From Nematostella vectensis (lineage: Eukaryota; Cnidaria; Anthozoa; Actiniaria; Edwardsiidae), in contig NC_064045.1 in NCBI RefSeq assembly GCF_932526225.1, positions 14,252,442-14,316,441 on the forward strand: 64,000 bases of DNA. Direction: 5' to 3'. Under the pieces are notes generated by a model. It was not told the DNA's origin, searched no databases, and saw only the letters and a list, made by a program, of their open reading frames with translations. Position 1 is the first letter of the stretch. Each line of letters starts with the position of its first letter. Of this stretch, positions 29,301 through 44,300 are shown piece by piece. Position numbers and translations under genes: made by a program.

Positions 29301-32300
29301 TGTCTACTTCTGATGCTGAGGTGACCTCACCTGCGTCTGCGACCGTGAGGGAATGGAACTTGGTAACGCCCTCTTGCTGGGCTAGCTCTGTTGTACCGGT
29401 GAGGCCTAGGTAGACACGGCAGCCTCGAGAGACGGTTACGTGATCTACACCAAGGAACCCTCTGGTAAAGATCAAAATAGATATTATCATCTCGATTTCC
29501 TCCATATAAGGAAAGTATCATTTTCCCTTTGGCTTGCGTGCAAAAAATATCAGTCATGAATGACGGGCATGTCAACGGAAAAGAACATTTTTTTATCAGG
29601 TTCAACGAAATACGGCTATATGGAATATCTAAATTAAGCAAATAATCATTATGCGACATGCAAAGGTAGGTACCAAAGTCCATGTGCAAAGACGTTCAGT
29701 GTCAAATGCGTTGATATTGCGTTCAGCGGAAAGGCATTTTAGGGATTACTCTTGCTTAAAGAAACGCACAGACTTCGCGAGGCATATTCACAACGCTTTT
29801 CTTGATATGGCGTCACAGTAGTTACCAGACTTCGTAAGGCATATTCACAACGCTTTTCTTGATATGGCGTCACAGTAGTTACCAGACTTCGTAAGGCATA
29901 TTCACAACGCTTTTCTTGATATGGCGTCACAGTAGTTATGTTGTTTGTTATTCATGCCGTTGTTTGTTGTATTTTTATTAATATTGTCGCTGTAGTTTTT
30001 ATTGTTGTATTTTTATTAATATTGTGGCTGTAGTTTTTATTATTTTATTAATATTGTCGCTGTAGTTTTTATTGTTGTATTTTTATTAATATTGTCGCTG
30101 TAGTTTTTATTGTTGTATTTTTATTAATATTGTGGCTGTAGTTTTTATTGTTGTATTTTTATTAATATTGTGGCTGTAGTTTTTATTATTTTATTAATAT
30201 TGTCGCTGTAGTTTTTATTGTTGTATTTTTATTAATATTGTCGCTGTAGTTTTTATTGTTGTATTTTTATTAATATTGTGGCTGTAGTTTTTATTGTTGT
30301 ATTTTTATTAATATTGTCGCTGTAGTTTTTATTGTTGTATTTTTATTAATATTGTGGCTGTAGTTTTTATTGTTGTATTTTTATTAATATTGTCGCTGTA
30401 ATTTTATTGTTGTTTCTGACGATGCTGCTGTTGATGCTTTTTAGTGTTTTAGATTTCAAATTTGTGAATACTGCTGTGATCTTAATGGTTGTGATTTCTA
30501 TGTCCCCGTCTATATCTAGCCGTTAATCAACCTTTAAGATTGTGGGCTAAGTTGAAAGTGATAAGTATTATCAAATTGCTGTTCTGAACATGCCCTTATA
30601 CGAACATCTGCCAAAAACGTATGTGTTTGGGTCATGGAAACTTGCCTCTCCTCCACTCTGCTCCCCCCTCCCCTCTCCTCCCCTCCCCTCTGCTCCCCCC
30701 TCCCCTCTCCTCCCCTCCCCTCTGCTCCCCCCTCCCCTCCCCTCCCCTCTGCTCCTTCCCTCTTCTTCTACTACTTCTCACCTGTTAGTTATCTGGATAC
30801 CAAAGCACGCAAAGGTCGGTGGGAAATGCATGTGTCCTTTATGGTGTACGAACACGTTCACTTCAAACTCCTCGTGATCCGCGAACTGACCAATCACAAG
30901 CTGCTCCGGGCCCACGTGCAAAACACCAGAGCGGTCACCGACGAACTTGTTCACGTGAAGACTGTGTGGCCTTCAAAAAGAACGTGATATGTGTGAGATC
31001 AGTGGAAGAAATAGTTGTGTGTTCATGTGATTTGTGAGGTCTGGATGGAAAGGGTTGTTATGTGTTCACGTGATATTTGAGGTCTGGATGGAAAGGGTTG
31101 TTATATGTTCACGTGATATGTGAGGTCTGGATGGAAAGGGCTGTTATGTGTTCACGTGAAATGTTAGGTCGAGAGAGCGTATCTACACCTAGTGCATAAT
31201 TGGTGAACCTTGTAGAAATGCTGATAGGCTTTGTATCAAAATTGACGCACTTTAATGCAAATGATGTAATAAAAATAGTATATGTAACAAACTTGACGAT
31301 TTTAAATGTAAAAAAGCTAACGATTTTTTCAATATAACTTGACGCACTTTAAATCGTAAAATTACCATGTTAGTAAAACTTGTTATTATGTACCGAACTG
31401 TACGCACGTATGCACAGTGTAAAAGATATATCGTACTCATTGTGATGTTTTATTGTCATTACTGTTAATTTCAAAAACATTTTTGAAACAAACTTGTAAA
31501 ATAGTGTGTTGAAGTTATTGGGGTTCCTCTCTACAATAAAGGTAGGTATGGCCTACCCTGGTTCCAGAGCCTCGTGCGTTTCGACTTCTGCCTCACTTCC
31601 ATGTTAACGTTTTGTGATTAGCATGTGTCAGTTTCACGTGGTGCTACCTTGGATATAAACATCTCTTCGCTCGGGAATCGAATTCACGAGTATAAAAAGC
31701 GCATGAAAACCCGAGTAAAAACAACAACATTCTTAAACCCATTTGAAAACAATCTGAAAACCCATGGGATCATTACTGTAGAGTTAGTGACAAGAATATG
31801 CCCATAGGGATATAACATTTTCATTTTAGGGAATACAACATTTTCTCGGGAAAGCGCTTCAAGGAGGGGAAAATCGCGGATAAGCCCTCAGTTATCCTCG
31901 GAACGAGTCTATCAAAGAACTCAAGAGGCAAATAACCAGTACAATCGCTTGCTTGGGATAGTTGAATCCAATATCGTTGAGACGAGAGCAAACGACGGGA
32001 ATGAGCTGGGAAATCAGCGATTTCCCGTAGCCGGCGGCAGCAAAGAGAAGACATCTCGCCGCTTGTTGATGAACTCGTAAAGACTCCTCTTGAACAAACT
32101 TTACATTGTTAATATGGTAAATCTTGTAACTAATTCAAACTGAGCACTATTAAAATTACGATCAAAATCATCTATCGCTCGTGTACTTCGTTGGTTTAGA
32201 TGTTTGTTATTGCGAATAATAAGAATTAAAAACAGGTTTTGACCTTTTGAACTTGAAGCGAAAATACAATAGAAAACTGTCAGAATTTCTTGGTTTCCAT

Positions 32301-35300
32301 GACAACACATCAATTGGCCAATCAGCGACCAAGTTCAGATTCTGAACCTAGCAAAAGTCGAAATAGCGCTACGAGATGCCAGAGCCTCGTCTCAACCTCG
32401 CTGGCCGCTAAATAGAGAAACGCACGAGGCTCTGGGACCAGGGTAGGTATGTTCCGGCGTCTCGGATGCTCTCACCTTGTAATATTGGGGTGGAGCACAA
32501 GCTGGGCGGACCTCAACACGTGCACTTCCTCTAACTCGTACTTTCCACCAATAGGGAGCAGCCATGACTTGCCGCTGTCCACTTCCGGTCGGTCCCAGTC
32601 TACCGAAACTGTATTCTGAGGCTGTCTGTTGTTGTTGTCAAGTATGAGGGTTCGGTTTTTCACACCAATCTGGGTATCCTGTGGTTATGTATAACATATG
32701 TTAGCGCACACCTGATGGGTTATGTATACAATTTGTAGTATCCATCTATCAAGTGATTGGCACAGCCCTAGCACGTGATAGAGACTTCCTACGCAATGAA
32801 ACAAATACAATCTTACCTCCAAATAAACGGTCCCAGCACCGCCGTTCCTAGATCCCGCGCCTCCAAAGGCACACAGGGAGCCAAACCACCACTCGCGATC
32901 TTGCCAGAAGATTGCCATCCGTCCTCCACCCCCTCCCCCACCGTCTCCATTGCCATTTCCTCCATTAGTAGCAATGGTCCCCGACCCCTCCAGGGCACGG
33001 GTATGGATGATGATGCTACCCCCACTGCCTCCCCCTGAGCCGCTTGTTGCGCCTGTCTGACCGCTCACGGAGATCGTCCCTAAAGGGAAATGCAAGTGCA
33101 ATCACGTCTGTAGACCGCGGTAACGGAGGTTGTGCGTATCTTCATTTGTTCTTTGCTCGTCAAATGTTTTATTTTTGGAAGTTTGCTGCTTATCGCAAGC
33201 GACAAATTATAATGGCCATGCTCCCATATTTTCTTCGCAGGCACGTTTTCTTGCTGAGAAAACAGCAGGAAAGAAACAAACAAGAAATGGCTGCCCCTTC
33301 TATGGCTGAAGGGGCAGCCATTTCTGGCTGATCCCATCTAACATTCCAAATGATCGATAGTAGCTCACCTTCAACCACAAGAGCCGTCTCGATGTCCAGT
33401 CTGAGGAGGCCCCCTCCGGCACCACCCTTCCCACCGGTGCCGCCCCCACCGCTTCCAAATACTTGGGGGCTTCTATAGTCACCGTAAGGGGATCCAGTAA
33501 TGGGCGTGGCAGCCCCCTGGCCCCCACGACCGCCGTACCCTGCACCTGACGCACCAGCTGATCCTGACCCGGCCCCCTCGCCATCACCTGGTTAAGACAA
33601 ATCAGTTGGTCACGCAACTTGCTCAAGCCATTTTGTCACGCAAGTTTGTCCCGCAAGCTTGTCACGCAATTTGGTCACATAAACTTGTCACATAATTTGG
33701 TCACATAATTTGTCACATAATTTGGTCACGCAATTCGATAAAGTAAACTAGTCACGCAATTTGGTCACGCAAGCTTGTCTCGCAAGTTCTGTAGTGCTGA
33801 ATGATTTTGTCGCTGTTTTTATAAGGCTAATAGCATTTAGCACAATTACGACATTTAACTATAATATAAATATAACATCATTGCGCGCGGAGAGCATATT
33901 CTGTCTACTTTCCGCCAGCCTTTTTTAACAAGGCTCAGCAGTGGGGTTTCCTTGTTATTCAGGGCCATAGCAGGGCCGTATTTTCAAAAATTAAAAAGAA
34001 ATGACCAGTAGGGGCGTGGCTGTGCCCTCCCCAATATTGTTTTAAATGTTTCTGTATTGTGCCCCCCTCCCCCAATATTTTAAGGCCTGCTACGGCCCTC
34101 TGTTATCAACTATGTAAAATTGAAAATAGATTATATTTGGTCGCTATTTTATCTCACCTCCGAGCCACCCTTTACCGTCAAGAGACAATACACCATCAGG
34201 ATCCACGACCAGTGATTCCGCATGCATTCTCAGCGACCGAGCCTCTACTCGACCTCCTGCCTCTATATTTATCAGCCCCTCCCGGCCAACAGGACCATGA
34301 TCCTTCACGACACTAACAAACCATTGGTCTGATTGGTTTGCCTGTGTGCTTTGAAAGACGAGCCGCCCAGTCTTCTGCACGCTGATGCCGACAAATGTGA
34401 GGTTGCGTGGACTGTGGACGAAAATTGGTAAAAATAAAGGCGTAAAAATATTTCCGTTGTATCTTTTTAGTTTGATAATAATATTCATTATTAATATCAT
34501 CATTAACAAAATTTAAAAAATCTTAAAGCATCATTAAAAATAGACGTTGCTGCTTATTGTACCTTTGCAAGAAGCACAGGCAGGATACCACACCTTACAT
34601 TTGTTAGGTTTATTTGTATCTTGGGCATTAAAAATATGCTAAAGGGAACAACGATATATACGTATGCCGTTACGACGAGCATGATGGTTTGTCGCTTGGA
34701 AAAAAAGATAGCAATGCAGCGACTACATTTTTATTTGACCAGTTACACCACTAGAATTAGACCATCAGCAATTTAAGCATCGTAATAACACAACTACACT
34801 GTACCTTGATTGCTCAAAGATAACGGTGGCTCCATATCCAACCATTAGCCTCGCCCTTTGTCCCAGCACCCTCCCCCACACAGACACATGTGAGCTACGG
34901 GCGATGGACGGGTATTCCAGGCTCAATGCTTCTCTTATCTCTACGGTACCATTAGGCAGCACAAGGGTACCACCCTCATAAACAAACGGCGCCCACGTGA
35001 TATTGATGCGCTGGTACCCGGATGTTGACGTCATCTCTAGAGTAGTATCGGGCGCCACGTGGATGTATCCCGTGTCGTCGCCATATATGGTATGGACGGT
35101 CACGTGCGTGTGTAAGCGCGGGAAAAAGAGGTGTGCTCCCCCGTATACCTCGATGTGGGTAAAGTCGAAGGTGAAATTGTCTCTGGGTGAGTTGAGGTAC
35201 GCAACAGCTCCTGTAAAAAGCATTTTATAAAGGTTTCCTGAATAATTACTGGGATGCCTGTGGTAGCCCAGCTATAAAAGGCATCAGGTATCCCAGTCAA

Positions 35301-38300
35301 CCCCGCGCGCAGGGTCTAGTTGAGAAAGGTCTATGTGTTTCTCGGAGCTTATAGAAAGCCAATCCCGCCGCACCACCATTTAACGCTTTTGCTCAATACC
35401 AGGTCATGCGCGGCATGTCATCCATTCCAATCTATCTAGTTCACGCAAATAACTGGGAAATTCAACTGAAAAGTAGTGCAAAGAGAAGTTGTACTTTAAC
35501 ATGCAAGTAATGACAAGGGAGTGGCTGAGCGACATTGTTAAATAAAAAAGCTGTCAGTTCTCGTATTATCCACAAGACATGAAGTCTTACCTGTCTCTTT
35601 AAACTGCTCGTAATTCCCAAAGTCTTGTGAAACCTGGTAAACGATCAAACAATTCTCTATCAGTCGTTGTATTCTCATCTTAGCAAAATATCAAGTGTGA
35701 TAAAGCATCAGGTCCTCCCGGACTAGAGCCGTCAAATTCTGGCTCTCTGCATTGGGGCTGGTAAGTAGCCAGGGCGTGGCCTAGAGGGCCGGCCCCCCAC
35801 CTTTTATCAGCCAAAAATACAGTATGATACTAAGTCACTTTTGGGCCCCCTCCAGTTAAAAATCCTGGCTACGCCGCTGTGGGGACTTTAAATATCTCGT
35901 TTTCTCGGATACGGACGTTGAGTCGGTGGTCGCATCTCTCGTGACACAACCTGTACTTTGAGGAACTTAAAAGAACCGCTCGAGACAGTCGTCCGCGAGA
36001 CCATCTTCAGTGGCACTGTTTACATTTTAAGTTAAACTAATGACTGTAACGAGATAAAGTCAGTTGCGCGTGAAGCGCTAGACAAAATAAACCAAGCGCT
36101 ATACAAACAAATACATGTTTCTTTATAAGAACGCCTCCGTCAAAACAATTAACTATTGTATTCGCTTTACATTGACATCGATCCTTTGTTGTCAACCCCC
36201 AACTTCCTGACCATTAAATGCCTTATTCTCTTACCATTGGCTTCAATCCTTTGTTGTCAACCCCCAACTTCCTGACCATTAAATGCCTTATCCTCTTACC
36301 ATTGGCTTCAATCCTTTGTTGTAAACCCTCAACTTCCTGACCATTAAATGCCTTATCCTCTAACCATTGGCTTCAATCCTTTGTTGTCAACCCTCAGGTT
36401 CTTGACCATTAAATGCCTTTATCCTCTAACCATTGGCTTCAATCCTTTGTTGTTAACCCTAAACTTCCTGACCATTAAATGCCTTATCCTCTTACCATTG
36501 GCTTTAATCCTTTGTTGTCAACCCTCAGGTTCTTGACCACAGGGTCTCTCCCCTCCAGATACACGATACCCGGTCCTCCATTCTCGCTCCCACTCCTTCC
36601 CACTCCACCGTTGGCTACAGTACCGCTGCTATGGTAACCGCCGCGCGTGTAGGTTACGGTGATGCGACCTCCAGCTCCGCCACCCCCTTCCCCTTGCCCG
36701 TCACCCCCTACCGCCTGGATGGTCCCGGTGCCGGTGAAGGTGTGAGCCACCGCCCACAGGGAGCCGCCGCTGCCACCACCAGCGTTGCTCGACTGCAGAA
36801 GAATTAAGACTTTGTCAGTCTCCGGCAGAGAACAAGCTCAAGGCAGATAACAAGGTCAAGGTACTGTGTGTGCTTATTCAATACTAAGTACAATCATTGA
36901 CCCTTTTTAGGGGCTCCTCTGACTTGTTTTTTTCTGATATTAATAACAAGGACTTTTCATGTTACCTGTCGGGCCCAAAGGATATATATTCCGTACACGA
37001 TAATTAGGGTACTTCCCTTTATCTATTTTTAAGTCTAAAGTTCTCGTATAAAAAAATACAATCAAAAGAGGGGGGGGGGGGGGTGTTCAAGGGTAACCTT
37101 CTTATATCTATACTGGTCATCTGCAAACCATAGATAGTCATGTATCATATTTAGTATACTGGCTTGAGATCGAAACATATCACATACTTCTCAGTAAGGC
37201 CAATGTTCTGCTGGCTGTAAGTGTATTAAGGCGGGCTTCACGCACCTATTTGCTTGGTCGATCTTATTTATGTGACGATACTCACACGTCACCCTCCCTC
37301 CCCCCACTGTACAAGAAATACTGACCTTGCCTGGCATTCCGTTCGTCTCGATTTCTCCGTTCACTTCCAGAACATTCTTCACCGTCATCTGGATTCTCCC
37401 CCCTCCACGTCCACCAGTGCTGGCCACAGATCCACTTCCGCCCCCGCTACCCCACGTCCCAACAGTGAAAATATCCCCAAACGGTAATTTCAGAGCACGC
37501 GTACCTCTTCCTCGCCCTCCCCTCCCACCATAACTAGCGCCAGACCCCCCAGATGGCGACAGCGTGCCTGCCCCAGGCCCCTCACCGCTAGCGCAGCCGC
37601 CGCCTGTGACAGAGACTCGGCCCGAGGCTCCCACAGTCACGCTATCCGCGTCGATGTATAGTGAGCCGCTTTGTAGAATACCGTTGATAAGTACACTTTT
37701 ATATAATAAGGTAGTGTTAATAGCGCCTTGGTCCTTTCCAATAGGATCCCCCTGATAGTTGATACTGACCCTTCCACCAATTAATATTGAGAAGGATTGG
37801 CCTCTTATTGGGTTAGCAGGACCTAGTAAAGACTTGGTTTGAATGAGGCCGCTGACTGCAAGTTGATTGATGTTTAGATGAAGGCTGGTCTCAAAATAGA
37901 ACTTCCCCGCGCTGCCAAATACATCTAAAGCATTCCATGAAGCTCCTATATCAAGGTTACCTATACGCATTACTCCCTCGATGGTCACCCTGTCTGCTAA
38001 TAAAGTCGTGAGGGACTTGGACGAGACATCGACATTTCCCTGAGAGCCAACTCTAAAATGAGGAATGTTTTGCTGAGAAAGACCTTTCAGGTTGATTGCA
38101 CTCAGCGAAGTGAAAAAACCATTCAGCACGACTCTATCAAACGAGTAGGAATTGACTGGGTCGAACACAAACGTACCACCTTGTACACCAAGCTCCTTCC
38201 AGCCTGGATCAATGCTCAGCTTTTTTCCAAGCAATGAGCCCGCGATGTTCACGTTTTGTGCATAGATTACCGAAGTACCATTCAATAGCAAGTAAGCGGA

Positions 38301-41300
38301 TGTAGAGCCTGGCGCAGGCGCGATCGAAGATAACTCCATCTTTCCAGTGGCTCCTATCGTGATGTTGCTAGAGACCGCTGGTAATCTCCCTTGTATGAGT
38401 ACAGACGTATTTACGGAAAATGTCCCTTCCACGTTGAGTGCATTCGCGCCGAAAGGTCCATATGGAGCGAAGTCTAGCACACCATGCTGACGAATATTGA
38501 CCGATAGGATGCCTATTCCTACCGACAACGCTGCAGGTCTTAAGATGCCATCGATGTCCAAGTTATTGAGGGAGAAATGCGACACTTTTCCATTACCGAA
38601 AATGTTGAATTGCGAGTTGGTCTGCATAGTGAGGGAGTTGGCTGTCAAGTTAATAGGGCAGCTGACCAGAATTTTGGCGCCACTTGAAAGCGACAAGTTA
38701 CTGCTTGCGAGATCCAACATCCAGTGACACGAACTCGGGTTAGTGACGTCGTAATTCAACAGCCTCAGCTCACCATCGATGTCAAGACTATCAAAAACTA
38801 AAGCTCTCGGAGAGGAATCGGGAAACATGGTGAGAACACCCGAGTTTCTGCCGATGCTCACCAGAGGGCGGTTCACGAGAGTAAAAGCACCATATATGGA
38901 GATCGTGCGATCGAGGAAGATTTTTGACGAACCCGACAACAAGAGCTCCCCACCTTTGAAGACTTTCGTACATGGGGATAGACCGCTGCTGACTTGCAGG
39001 CGCGTGTATGGCGAGACATACAGGTATCCCGTGCCATCGTCCGTTACTTGTGCGACATTCAGCTGAACTGTTGAGCCAGTGAGCATAACTTGTGCCCCTC
39101 CTGTGACCTCCAGGCGGTCTATTACAGACGGGTTCTTTAGCGATGTTAACCATGCGACACCCCCTACGAACAGTGAGCATTTTAGTATGTAATTTAAGCA
39201 CGTTTCGTTGGATGACAAACAGATGACAATCAGGCAAGAAAATAACCTAATAGTGTCTTACCAGTTTGTTTGAAGGATTCAAAGTCGGTGGTGATGATTA
39301 CCTAAGAAACCATAAACAAAACACAACATCTATTGGTTCCAGAAAGTATACATAACAACCACTGTACTTTCAACCGAAGTTTTCGCCATTGATACTTGCC
39401 TTAATACAGTGTTCATAAATAAGCATAATATTCTTCTTTATGCAAATAAACACTGACATACTCTTTGGAGAATGAAAAGCATGCACACAATTCACGCATT
39501 CTAAAAAGTATGTCACCCCTTGGCCACCATATTGTCACAATTTTCCAATAAATAATCCATTCATTTTAATTTTAATTTAATTTTCACTTAAATAATTCAT
39601 TTAATAGTCTGCTGAAATAGTTCGATTCCCGGTCGTGATATGGATATGAACTTTTTGTTTCTAGGCCAGGATGTGAGACTCTAAATACATGAGTAATAGG
39701 TTTTTTAATGTTAAGCGATTAGAATAAGGTTTATACTGCACAAGCGCCATATAAATGCTAAAAAGTTTTGGTCAAAGAAAATAACGTTGATGATATACAT
39801 TATTCGCTGTGGCGATGTGTTTTTTTTTGGCATGTCTCGATGTAACGATGCGTGTGGCGTGATGTGTGATGCGCGCTACGTACCCTTGGGCGCCGGCCTT
39901 GATTATCTACGCGCAGAACACGTGACAATGCCCCTGACTCGTATCCACTGATGTAAACCGTCCCAGGCCCTCCTGTTTCTGGGGAGCCATCTGTGACAGG
40001 GGGAGGCAGTCAGTAAGAATACGTGAAAATGGTAGCTTGCATGTCTTGCGGTGTGTTGTACTAAACATCTGCATATTTTGAGACTCACCATTTGGTTGTA
40101 CATAATTGCACGAAGGATTACTCGAAACATCTAGGGATAACAAATTATATTTGCAAAATTATTAAAACATGTTTTGATAATTAAAACGAACGATCAATAC
40201 CGAAACCCCCTTCTAATAAATCACAATTTTGGGCATTTACGAGTTAAAAAGAATTGGGAAGAAGGAGATCAAATCAAAATGCGCGGGAAAGGATGGGGGA
40301 GGAGGGACTAGAAGTCTCAACATATTTGTCACAAGGTGGATGATCTACGACGCGCGCTAGCGGAGCCATCCTGACAGTGTTTTGAAGTCAACCAATTAAA
40401 ACCAAGGATGTGGAGAAACGTTATTTTTGATTGACGTTAGCTTCACTAACTAACCTGCTTAAAAATGCTTGTGTGTCTTAAACACAATACACATTGTATT
40501 TGTGGCGCGCGTCACACTAAAACACTTTGTATTGGTGGCCACGGTAGCGCGAGTCACACTATAACACTTTGTATTGGTGGCCACGTTAGCGCGCGTCGCA
40601 CTATAACACTTTGTATTGGTGGCCACGGTAGCGCGAGTCACACTATAACACTTTGTATTGGTGGCCATGTTAGCGCGCGTCGCACTATAACACTTTGTAT
40701 TGGTGGCCACGGTAGCGCGAGTCACACTATAACACTTTGTATTGGTGGCCACGTTAGCGCGCGTCGCACTATAACACTTTGTATTGGTGGCCACGGTAGC
40801 GCGCGTCACACTATAACACTTTGTATTGGTGGCCACGGTAGCGCGAGTCACACTATAACACTTTGTATTGGTGGCCACGGTAGCGCGAGTCACACTATAA
40901 CACTTTGTATTGGTGGCCACGGTAGCACGCGTCACACTATAACACTTTGTATTGGTGGCCACGGTAGCGCGCGTCGCACTATAACACTTTGTATTGGTGG
41001 CCACGGTAGCGCGCGTCGCACTATAACACTTTGTATTGGTGGCCACGGTAGCGCACGTCGCACTATAACACTTTGTATTGGTGGCCACGGTAGCGCGCGT
41101 CGCACTGTAGCAGCACCCTGATTTTTTTTAAATAAAAAAAAAACCACAATATTTACGTCCTGAAAACAAACAGTATCAGATGGCCACCTTTTGGGTACCC
41201 GGAGACTTGGACTCTCATAGCGATGTTATTTCGCCAGGTCAAGGGGCGAAAGCGAATACTCCTTGCGTACACAGGCGTCGCCAGCTCATGTTTCACGATT

Positions 41301-44300
41301 GAGTTGCTGTCAGAGTTTCCTGCAAAAATTTGTCTTTCTGCGCTCTCCTAAAGTAAATAGATAAAAAACAAACACTCATGCTACAAAAACATTGTCAAAT
41401 AAATATACATGAACTGAGGACATTTATATTTGACATAACGGAGCACCAAAAAGTTGAAAAAAAAATAAGGTTATATAAGATAAACTCTTCTACTCACGGT
41501 ATATTCGAAGTATCCTGTTGGCGTCTCAAAGCTCTGGTATTCCAGATAGTATGACGTCACCCATTCACTACCGCCATATCGACCCTGCGTGGCGATGTCA
41601 GTGACGTAAGCAGCAGTGTTCAATGTTACCTGTGTGAGGAATTACAGTTTGGTTAAGGTGGTCATAGCCTATTTTTATCGGATGAAGTAAGACCTATTTC
41701 TCTATAGGGATATGGTTGGATATCATATCATCATTTTCCCCTGATTCTTCCTTTCACCTTTCGATATAAACGCGCGATTGTATTACGCCGCTGCCCAAAC
41801 TTTTACAGATTGCACTACGGACAATATTATTTTGCAATAAAAAACTTACTATGCTGTGTGATTGATAGTAAATCAATACTAACCATTCATCACAGTATGA
41901 CTTTATATCTTATAACTTGAAGAATAAGAAGAATCGTTATTTGCTAGACAAGTGCAGATATCGGAGAACAAATCACCATGAATCTCGCTGAGCCTTGCAT
42001 CAAGTCCGAAATGCCACTACTGTTGCAGATTCTGTTTTCCTCTTCGCTAAACTCAGCTCAAGTTTTTTGTTGCATTCCTTGCATCAATAGACATTTAATA
42101 TCTCCTAGCAAAGACTGTTTTTTTTTTTTTGCTTTTGGTTTCTTAAACTTTGCCGCATTTTTGTTAAATCGCTAAGCCAATAGAAATCAAATAATCGATG
42201 AATAAATTATTTCTTTCACTTGTTGGTAGCATATAAAACAAAAGCTAGTTCATCACACGCAAGCAAAAAAAATGTACCGTGTTCTCATTGGTAGGAAATG
42301 TAATGCTTTTCACAAATCAGCTTCTAATTGGAACTAGTGTTTGTTCATGAAATTCTTATGCCAATGAATACTACTGTTGTTGTTTCAGCGTATCAAATGG
42401 AACGTCATTTTCATTCAATTTGTATTGGTTTTACAAAGATAGTGGCCTCGTATAGAAATGTGCCCACGAACTGTCTATAAGTACGACGCGCTAATCGCCA
42501 CAGGAGCACGTGTTGAAAATGTCTTCTACAACATCAAAGGCCCCGGTAGCCATGTTCCTCTTGCTTTTTTAATCTTTCTTGGGGTTGCTTTGATCCGAGA
42601 TGTCTCGCATAGATGTACTAGGTGGAGAATTGATGTCGTTGTTGACTAAAAATTGGATTTCCATAAAAATGCCTGCGTAACGGGGTGTAGTTGGATATCC
42701 TTAAAAAATGAAAAATATATATATATATATATCAAGGTATCATTAATATTGTAGACGTACCTCTAGATATTGAAATAAGAAATTAATCTTGCTAACCCCC
42801 AGCCCTTTAGCCACCTTACCCCCTACACACCGTTTGGTGTAAACTGTATACTAGATCTCGTTATTCAAGGTTTATTTATTATAATAATTATATATAGTCT
42901 TCCAGTTGTAGATAAAAGCTCTTTTTTCCGCGTTTTCTTGTTTGCGTATTGTTTTGTTTATGTGCGATGGATCTAAAGAATCTACTTTCATTTCGAGGTA
43001 GGAATAATGCCTTTCTAGATAACGATAAAAGACAATTGTGTTTTCAGCTACAATTAATCTATCGATGCAATGAAACTACGGCAAGTATTGGAATTCTTTT
43101 TTCAGATTTGATTTTCCGCGCGCTCGAAGGTTTGTTTACACATCTTCCGAAATTGTTTTGAATAGGATTTCTCATTTTATATTTTTGGAGATAGACTTAT
43201 TACTGTATACTTTTAGTGTGTTTTTCTTGAGAGACACGGAGGTCTAAAGGTCATTAGCCCTTTTTGTTGCGAGTGTGATCCTCTCGCTTACAAAAACGCG
43301 TAAGTTAGAACTTTTCTATCCGGTATAATCTTGAAATAAAAACCATTTTGCACACCTCCTCTCCGGCAATGTGTGGAAATAGTATGGTTTCGGAGTTGTC
43401 TAGTTCAGCCGTTTTTTCGTAAAAGGTGGTCAACAGTCCATTCCTTAGCGTATTTTATATAGTCTAGATAACCTCTACAATCCCCCTCCCTCCCCACCCA
43501 TGATGTAATAATGTAAACTCACCTCTTGATATTGCTGGAACTGCTTGAACTCGACACTTCTTCCCCTACTCCCTCTCCATAGCCCCCTCCCCTTCACCTC
43601 CTCTCCCTCGGGGTAATACTGTAAACTCACCTCTAAATATTGACTGGAGCTGCTTGTACTTGGCATCCATCCACCCGCTTGTCCTCGGTAGTCGAGGGTT
43701 GCATAGGCCGCACTGTATCTCACAGGATAAATATATAGTTCGCTGGTTGCTGAGAGACTTCCAGACAAAACTGTGATCTCCCGCGCTGCAAGTAAATTTC
43801 AAAGCCAGAAAACGTGACAATTAAAAAAAAAGTTGTGGGAACACAAGTGTGAATTTAATTCTTTATTAGCGGAACAGAACGAACAAGGAATCAATCAAAC
43901 GCAAATAAGTCTTGCAAAATGAAATGACTTTGTTGAGATGGAAAATGAAGACAAGTCATTTAATTGTATTATTGGAACCGTAGAAATATTTGGGGAGGGG
44001 GGCACAGCCACGTCCCTACTGTTCATTTACATATTATTTATGAAAGTGCTGCAGGGGGGGGGGAGGGGGGGCACGTGCCCCCTGCGCCCCACCCCCTGCC
44101 ACGCCCCTGTTGTAACAAGGGAATATTGTCCACCCTCTTGGTAACATTCACATCAAGCATAAGAACTACGAAGATGTTCATCCTTGTTCCACCCCTCCCC
44201 CCCACCGATCATTATCGATCATTTAAATCCTCCAAAGGTGTACGTACTGACAGGAGAGAAAGCATGTATTGTTACAAAAAGACTGGTAATTCGGTATCTG

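Noticed and set aside
40459-41121. Open frames of 209 and 218 residues on both strands
   Set aside because: Both are products of the 42-bp repeat in an intron of the giant gene; neither has non-repeat coding sequence.
41188-41320. Exon 4 starting at the nearer acceptor TTTGCAG (41320)
   Set aside because: It gives the wrong phase and an immediate stop; the upstream acceptor restores the F5/8C sequence.
42458-42649. 63-residue plus-strand frame
   Set aside because: Short, no similarity, no splice or start context.
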